Shown here one piece after another: positions 48,024-64,000 of a stretch of DNA of 64,000 nucleotides. The notes below the pieces were generated by a model that was given only the letters and a program-made list of their open reading frames with translations, searched no databases and had not been told where the DNA came from. The position numbers were made by a program, and so were the translations under genes. The stretch comes from Siphlonurus alternatus (taxonomy: Eukaryota; Arthropoda; Insecta; Ephemeroptera; Siphlonuridae): assembly GCA_949825025.1 (NCBI GenBank), contig OX463788.1, positions 24,720,069-24,784,068 on the forward strand, in the 5' to 3' direction. The first letter of the stretch is position 1; every line of letters begins with the position of its first letter.

Positions 48024-48593
48024 TAGGACCCGGGTCTATTACTCCGAGCATGACGTACGAATAGTGTCACCGCATTGACTATCAGCCCCACCGCGACTGA
48101 GCTTTGCACCCTCTCCCCCGACCCACAATCCCCGTCCGCGAGCGCCGTTCACTGTTGTGTTCGGATAATAGCTTTGCTTCACCCACCCGTTTGGAGAGCC
48201 TCACCTTCAGACCGCTGCCTCACCGAAAATATCCATAAGGAGCGTTCGTCATACGAGTGTCAGACCTAGGGGACTACTTCCTGACTGCACGGGCTACTAC
48301 GATATATTGGCACCACATCTCCCTGAGCCGGCCGTCTGGTCACCATACACGAAACATAGTTCCCCCCACACAGTGAATACACCACATAGCGCTCGGGCCC
48401 ACACCTCACCCACAAAAACCCCACCCTACGCTGACACGGCTGCTCCTGACTTGCGTCAAGTAAGCCACCGTTCCGTCAGCCTGCCGCTCCTACTCTGCAG
48501 GTTTCCGGTGCACCAATAACCATCCACCCACAGAGTGGAGCACCCACCTCAACCAAAACCACCCTGATGGTAAGGTGGCCGATCCCGCGGACC

Positions 48594-48622
48594 TATTATT
48601 ATTATTATATAATATTTTTTTT
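48594..48622. repeat. (TTA)n plus poly-T tract between E and F
   Basis: CTATTATTATTATTATATAA followed by oligo-T. Confidence 0.85.
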
Positions 48623-49604
48623 TTTTCCCCTTTGCCCTTTTGGAGTGCCAGACTTTCGGCCACGGTGAGACCCAGCCTCCACGGAATCACACCCGTAGGA
48701 CCCGGGTCTATTACCCCGAGCATGACGTACGAATAGTGTCAACGCAATGACGATCAGCACCACCGCGACCGAGCTTTGCACCCTCTCCCCCGACCCACAA
48801 TCCCCGTCCGCGAGCGCCGTTCACTGTTGTGTTCGGGTATTAGCTTTGCTTCACCCACCCGTTTGGAAAGCCTCTCACCATTCAGACCACTGCCTCACCG
48901 AAAACATCCATGAGGAGCGTTCGTCATACGAGGGTCAGGCCAAGAGGACTATTTCCTGACTGCACAGGCCACTACGATATATTGGCACCACATCTCCCTG
49001 AGCCGGCTGGCTGGTCACCATACACGAAACATAGTTCCCCCCACACAGTGAATACGCCACATAGCGCTCGCGCCCACCCTCCACCCACATTTACCCATCC
49101 CCCGCCGACACGGCCACTCTTGACTTGCGTCAAGTAAGTCGCCGTTCTGTCGGCCCACCGCCGCCACCCAATGGGGTTCAGATGCACCGATGACCATCCC
49201 CCCAATGAGTGCAGCCTCCTCTTTCCCCTCAAAACCACCCTGATGGTATGGTGGCCGATCCCGCGGACCTCCCCGCCACTAGGTGCAGCCAGCAAACTGA
49301 TCACGCCGGCCATCCGGGGACTCCTTCACGCAACCTCCGACAATTGCGCTAGGGACCGTTGCATTTATCCTCCCATAGTCTGCTGTTAAACTATGAGAGT
49401 CCCCAGCATTGCCGAGATTTTGCTGCCTAGGTACTCTGAGCTCCGCGGCAGCAGGGAGAGCTCAGGCTCCATAACCGGTTAATGGCTATGGACCGAGGGC
49501 TGTAATTAAACAACCCCCAGGTGGAGCCCCAAGGGCGCGGTCCCACGCGTCGCGTACTGAACTTTCCCCACACAGTGTTTAGCATGAGTCAAGAACAGCC
49601 GGGT
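48623..49604 (-). mobile_element. Retrotransposon piece F (3' UTR, longest copy)
   Basis: Homologous to E, starting CCCTTTTGGAGTGCCAGACT; it extends further 5' than E and ends at the (TTA)n tract at 49605. Open frames on both strands (48910-49313) are conserved only as far as the nucleotide repeat is and show no domain. Confidence 0.8.
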
Positions 49605-49665
49605 GCCCTTATTATTATTAGATAATAATATAATTATAATTATTATTATATTATAACAATTGTTA
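49605..49665. repeat. (TTA)n tract at 5' end of F
   Basis: TTATTATTATTAGATAATAA and further TAA/TTA words; the right border of the whole cluster. Confidence 0.85.
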
Positions 49666-50594
49666 TTGTCATAATATTCGTGCTCCATTTACTTCAAATT
49701 ATAAATATATAATTATATTTTGTCATCTTGTGTCTTGTCACAAGTTAAAATTGGTGAAGTTGGCGTTCTCCGATCACGAGTTTTTTAAACTCTTGGGATC
49801 TACTGTATATCTTTATGTAATATACATGTCTGATGTCTGTTTTATGAACAAACAATTTAAAACAAATTAACAAAAAATGGTGAAATAAGATTTTGCTTTT
49901 TCTCTAAGGTATGAGGTAATACATCTATAAATATATACTCTATGCTAATTTTTATTATAATTAATGAACTTTAGAATCTATTTTTATAATTTTACTCCAG
50001 ATATAGAGGACATAAAGGACCAAGAGCTAGATGGCACTGACGTCTGCAAATTTTGCTCTTCGCATCGAGGATACGGCAATACCTATAGCATGGGGAGAAT
50101 CACAAAAATTATCAAATATATAGGAAAGAAATCACTTACGAAGTTGAAATATTTTTTTATATTTGTTCGAAAGTATTTGACAACTAATTATGGTGTTGTC
50201 ATTTCTGTAAAATTATGCTGTGGCTCATGCTGACAGAGCATTTACATGATTTTACAATGTTAATCAATCATATTATATACAGCAATCCTCGCCAGACGCA
50301 CGTAGTTCCAGCAGTTACCACTAGGGGGCGCACTAACATTATGACGCCAATCATGGTGGCTGTAAGTATGGTGCTGCCACGGATAAGACCCATGTATAAG
50401 CTTTGTATTACGTCATTTCCGCTTTGGAACCATTTACGCACGAAATTTGAAAAACATCAATCAGCCGAATCAAGAGACACAAATTTTGCAATCTTTGCAT
50501 TTACTGGGATACTATGATTGAAAGTATTAGTTATTATTGTAAGAATTCGAATAATTAAATATTGTGTGTAGAGTATGCAGTAACTTAATACAAA
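49666..50594. promoter_or_regulatory. Upstream region of the THAP/transposase gene
   Basis: No TATA box at a convincing distance from the first ATG. A possible coding-like patch, DIEDIKDQELDGTDVCKFC at about 49999-50055, follows a TTTTACTCCAG acceptor-like site and may be an exon of an upstream transcript or chance. A CG-containing patch CCACTAGGGGGCGCAC at about 50319 resembles a CTCF-type core. The actual start of transcription cannot be placed. Confidence 0.25.
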
Positions 50595-59956
<9,362 letters not shown>

Positions 59957-59978
59957 TAAATATCAGAAAAGAAGTAAT

Positions 59979-60468
59979 GTAGTGCTAGCTTGTCACAACA
60001 TGCAGGTCCATACATTTAAGAGAAAGACAATTTTTTTGGCAATAGATTTATTTTTAATTTATTTATTTCATACTCTTTAATTGTGTGTTAATTGGTTAGT
60101 GACAATGAAAGGAATATTATATATTGGAGTGGAGATTATCAGTCATTCCCACCTCTCCTAAGTTATGATTAATATAATAATTATAATAATACTGTATATA
60201 AACATGCAACAGAATATTTTTTTATTGTTAATTGACTCACTAAAGTTGGAAGCAATTGTTTAATCATATAATAAAATCTGGTCAATTAACTTAGGAGAGG
60301 TGGGAATGACTGATAATCTCCACTCCAATATATTCCTTTAATTGTCACTAACCAATTAACACACAATTAAAGAGTATGAAATAAATAAATTAAAAATAAA
60401 TCTATTGCCAAAAAAATTGTCTTTCTCTTAAATATATGGACCTGCATGTTGTGACAAGCTAGCACTAC
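59979..60468. mobile_element. 490-bp fold-back just after the gene
   Basis: The left arm starts GTAGTGCTAGCTTGTCACAA, the right arm ends with its complement, and they pair for about 190 bp (through GGAGTGGAGATTATCAGTCA) around a ~115-bp centre. AATAAA-type signals occur in the right arm (about 60384-60400) and centre (about 60270). A transcript of the gene reaching either would contain much of the hairpin. Confidence 0.85.
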
Positions 60469-60472
60469 ACAC

Positions 60473-60492
60473 ATATATATATATATATATAT
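60473..60492. repeat. (TA)n microsatellite
   Basis: Short TA run adjoining the right end of the fold-back. Confidence 0.8.
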
Positions 60493-60735
60493 TGTCATTT
60501 AATATGGGACTCTGCGGTGGTATAAGTCTCATCTGGAATATAACTGCAGCTGGTAATTTTAATTGATGTTTGCTTACCAGTTGCAATATTTATTTAGTGT
60601 AAATAGATTGGTTACAGATCTATGTCAATGTCTTGGAGAGGGGAAATTTTCTGGTAACAGAGTGTTATCAGTTAATTGTTGAAATATATTCCATGTTAAT
60701 ATTCGATACAACCATTTCTTGGCAAGTTAAGTTAA

Positions 60736-61043
60736 TACCAAAGTCTTCTGCTCGTTGTTAGTAAACAAAGTATTGTTGCGTAATGTCTGTCGCGTGAAGG
60801 GAAAAACATGGGACGGTTGTTGATTTACATGTTAACTTATGGAAAATTACCGTTAATTATGAAGTTGACACTTGACACCGTTGCCTAGCGCCAACAATGC
60901 CATTACGTTCTCTGCTCTGGTGGCAAAATTAGGCACTACGTCGTCCCATGTTTAACAATGAAAAAGGCTTCATATATGCGACAGACATTATAAACAATGG
61001 TTTGTTACAACCATTGTGCGAGTAGAAGACTTTGCTTGATACT
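60736..61043. mobile_element. Imperfect fold-back element
   Basis: AAAGTCTTCTGCTCGTTGTT and TAATGTCTGTCGCGT on the left pair with the inverses of AAAGTCTTCTACTCGCACAA and TAATGTCTGTCGCAT on the right; the pairing then weakens (ACATGGGACGG and its inverse CGTCCCATGTT). Confidence 0.65.
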
Positions 61044-62330
61044 AATTAGTGTAAAAATCAATTAATTAACGTTTATTTTTTTTTAAATTTAAGGTTGCAC
61101 TATATATAATTAAACTGTTGACACGTACTTCATTTTTTGTCTCTCGCCATCAAAAGTTTTAATTAAAAAAATGTTAGGAGAACAACATTCTCCATTAGTG
61201 ATTTAATTCTTTTGATCATACCTGAATTGTATATTTAATTATTATTTTATTTCATTGTAAATTATATAATTATATATATATATATTATAATTTATTGGAA
61301 AATTTTTAAAAAAATTAATTATATTATCAAGTTTGATCCAAAAATTTACAATGCATTTAAAAAAAAATATTATAATAATTGTTTAATTATCAATAATAAT
61401 AATGTCGTGCTTCATCTCTGCATATTATATATAAAATAAAAAAAATCATTATTATATATATTTCTGACTTTATTTGTGTATGCTGTTTAAATAATATACA
61501 GTCTTATTTGCAATCGGTAGAGAATCAATCTGCTGATCTCCGCACTTTTTGGCCTTTCGAGGATCCATGCAGCTTATGTGATTATAATTTCTACAGTGTG
61601 AGATGATATACATACAAAAAAAAAAAAAAAAAAGGAATGAAAGAAAAATATTCAATTCCTGTTATGCTGTAATTAAAAGAAGTAAAAATTTTATTTAAAA
61701 AAAAAAAAATACAAATATAATTTGCCTTTTATTCTTAATTTTATGTAAAGAAAAAGTTCCTACTAATTTACTATTATAATATGTATAAAGAAAACAAAGA
61801 ACTAAAACATTTCAGAGTGTATATATTATATAATTATTAAAATTAATATATAAGCTGAGATAATTAGTAAACAGCATATTATTATAGTTTCAAAAAGTAG
61901 TTCGAACCGAAACCTATTTATATTCTTCTTGTATTTTAGGCATTATATATGTATAGGATATATATTGGCTGGGATGAACTTAAATTAAATTACTTGAATT
62001 TTTAATAATTATATTAATTAAATCATTGCAGCTACATAAAAATTAATTATATAGTTACGAATAAATACTGATTCAGTATATTATTATTAATTAATTTTTA
62101 ATTATATCAATGTAGAACATAATTTCAGTTGCGATATAATTATGTTAATAAAGCAGCAGAGTAATATTAATGCAATATAGGCTGTAATAGCAAAGAAAAA
62201 CATTTTTAAAATTTCGTGCCAAAACTGTTCCAAAGCGGAAGTAAATTAATTGAAATAAAAAACAAAAGACGCGCGAAATTAACGCGTGGCGGCACCTCTC
62301 TGGTCTCTAGAACCTTGACGCCAATAAGTG
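61044..62330. other. AT-rich non-coding stretch
   Basis: Very AT-rich, with poly-A at about 61616-61633. No gene recognised. Confidence 0.4.
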
Positions 62331-62427
62331 GTTTTCCATTGAGAGATAAAATACAGCGCGGAGAAATCGCGAGCCTCTGATTGGATGCGGCACGCGATTT
62401 TTCCGCTTTCTCCGCTCAATGGAAAAC
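62331..62427. mobile_element. 97-bp inverted repeat
   Basis: GTTTTCCATTGAG and its complement CTCAATGGAAAAC at the ends, then GCGGAGAAATCGCG paired with CGCGATTTTTCCGC. Small MITE-like palindrome. Confidence 0.65.
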
Positions 62428-62867
62428 TATCTTATATATATTCCCAAGACTATTGAATAATACGTAATCTATCTTGTTATCTTCTATGTAATTAGTCCAA
62501 CCATTCCGTATACTACTTATCCGAAGGAAAAAAAAGAGCTTCCTTTCAGCTTAATTCTAAAAGTGCCATATATATGGTATATAATACAAAAGGGGTGCAA
62601 TCTTTATTTAATGAAGCAAAAATTTCCTATCTTAAAACGCAAAATATGAAAATCCTTCCATGTGGTGCAACCTTCTTTGGCTTCCTTTTCATATATATTG
62701 CAATTCTACCCACCCCCCCTCCAGAATTTCATATCAGAATGTATCAGTTGTATTAATTAAGTGCTAACTAAGCGTTCCATTATTTAATAATAGGCATGAA
62801 AATTTCAATAGTTTTTATTCTTTGTAGATTATAAATTTTTTTCAACACGTACTGCAATTGTGGTAAG
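62428..62867. other. AT-rich non-coding stretch
   Basis: Nothing recognised. Confidence 0.35.
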
Positions 62868-62997
62868 CGGACCTAATACCCCCGGACGAAATACCCCCGG
62901 ACCAAAAATCCCCGCCCGGACCGGACGAAATACCCCCGGACGAAATATCCCCGGACGAAATACTCCCGGACGAAATACCCCCGGATGAAATACCCCC
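62868..62997. repeat. 16-bp minisatellite, CGGACGAAATACCCCC
   Basis: About eight units of CGGACGAAATACCCCC with variants (ATCCCC, ATACTCCC, GGATGAAAT and a shortened GACCGGACGAAAT). A one-ended transposon terminus is possible but no partner end is seen. Confidence 0.9.
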
Positions 62998-63535
62998 TTG
63001 TAAGTGGAGAGGGGCGGGTGACCAACGCGGGAGGGGAAGTTGACTTTATTTATAAAGTCTGTTTTTCTGTCGTTTGTCTGACGTCACGCGCGTCGTATTA
63101 AAGAAGGAAGTTAGCAACGTTAGGCCAATGCATTATGCATTAATTTATCATATCATTCATATCGAATTAAAATTAATGTGTAATATATTTTGATACGATA
63201 CATTTTATGCATGTTAATTATTAGTGTTTATTGCATTTTTTTTACATTTTTTTTAAACTAAAATTTTTCAAAATCGTCCCTATATAACTTTTTATATTAA
63301 AAAAAAAAAAATTAAGTAAATTTTTTAGTGTAATTTTTTAATTCTGATTCAATTGGTATAGGTCTAAAAATGCAATATTTTCTATTGTTTTTGGTCCCCC
63401 GGTACTATATTATAGGTGCCGTGAACACTTAACGTAGCATGTGTACCCCTCCTGAAGAAACTTAATTTCTTAATTTACTTGTTGTTCTATTTATTTCCTT
63501 ATTTATTCCTTTTCCTTTATTTATATATGTTGGCA
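62998..63535. other. Non-coding stretch
   Basis: A small CG-rich patch (ACGTCACGCGCGTCG at about 63080) and then AT-rich sequence. Confidence 0.35.
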
Positions 63536-63537
63536 CC

Positions 63538-63745
63538 AAAGCCCGAATTCAATGCGCACATCTAAGTGTGCCCCTAGCGATTTGAGCATAGCCCGAATAA
63601 ATTAACAAATATTTTGGGCTTTGCTCATATAAATTTGAACATTTCTAGAAGTGCTCAAATCGAAAAAAGCAAACCCCGACGAGAAGTTTCATTTCGGGCT
63701 TTGCTCACTGTTTTGATCATTTCTAGAAGTTCTCAAAGCAAAGTG
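63538..63745. repeat. Local direct and inverted duplication
   Basis: TTTGGGCTTTGCTCA and TTTCGGGCTTTGCTCA, each followed within about 15-20 bp by A(A/T)CATTTCTAGAAGT(G/T)CTCAAA, lie about 60 bp apart. CAAAGCCCGAATTC at the left edge is their inverse. Confidence 0.65.
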
Positions 63746-64000
63746 AAAAATAATAATTGTATGAATTGTGCCGTATTATAGTAATAATTTGTAATAAATA
63801 ATTAAAACAATAAAATATTGTGAATTTAATAATATTATAATTACATCAATTTTTTAAATAAGTACCAAAAATACAAATTTAGCATTAGCTTGTATATTAT
63901 TTTTTTATTAAAATATTTCTTTCTGTTTTATTCAATTGATACTGAAAAATACGATTTTGTCACACTTTTTATATTAATATTGTATGTTAGTTAATTTAAA
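63746..64000. other. AT-rich flank
   Basis: Nothing recognised. Confidence 0.4.

Larger units (their letters stand above)
46694..48593 (-). mobile_element. Retrotransposon piece E (3' UTR), split by a DNA transposon
   Basis: The two parts, 46694-46821 and 48026-48593, are homologous to contiguous sequence in piece F. The 3' end carries GAGACACTTCTGG and CCCAGCAGTGCCTC, as in piece C. No protein frame survives. E is interrupted at 46824-48023. Confidence 0.85.

Noticed and set aside
48910..49313. Gene in retrotransposon piece F
   Set aside because: Frames overlap on both strands in GC-rich UTR sequence and are disrupted in the sister piece E.
62868..62997. CRISPR-like array
   Set aside because: Repeats are head-to-tail with no spacers; animal-type DNA.

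Overview
This is AT-rich animal (invertebrate) nuclear DNA: long introns with GT-AG junctions, long (TA)n and (TTA)n microsatellites, several generations of nested transposons, and SINEs built on 5S rRNA and tRNA. The SINE body resembles one I associate with arthropods, so an arthropod is my weak guess; I cannot name the species. No bacterial-type gene, CRISPR array or operon is present.

The only host-type protein-coding gene I can support runs on the + strand from about 50595 to 59956. It is a spliced THAP-domain / P-element-type transposase gene of about ten exons. Exon 1 and the start of exon 2 make the C2CH THAP zinc finger. Exons 4 and 5 are a duplicated exon pair. Exon 6 carries the RNase-H-like transposase with candidate D, D and E catalytic residues. 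Exons 7-10 add an acidic tail ending in a Cys/His cluster. Exon 6 contains a reading-frame change that is either a small (140 nt) intron or a frameshift. A 490-bp fold-back begins 22 bp after the stop codon.

From 0 to 35 kb there is no convincing gene. The space is filled by non-autonomous DNA transposons whose ends can be defined: hAT-like elements with CAGGG termini (213-796, 14966-16651, and a one-ended copy to 12295), a 1.56-kb TA-duplicating element with a perfect 38-bp inverted repeat (6444-8004), five TTAA-flanked fold-backs, a 2-kb giant inverted repeat (16862-18828), 5S-headed SINEs (4975, 20009, 24361, 30026), several 3' ends of LINEs, and isolated GC-rich islands of unknown role.

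From 35.6 to 49.65 kb lies a cluster of 5'-truncated non-LTR retrotransposon pieces, all on the - strand and joined end to end through (TTA)n tracts. Two pieces still code for reverse transcriptase and/or the C-terminal restriction-like endonuclease (36719-38224; 44409-46587). Between those two pieces sit a 446-bp tandem array, a 523-bp tandem array and a hairpin-rich tract (38735-44220). One retrotransposon piece is split by a 1.2-kb TA-duplicating transposon whose empty site is preserved in a sister copy nearby.

From 60 to 64 kb the sequence is again AT-rich and non-coding, with small inverted repeats and a 16-bp minisatellite.
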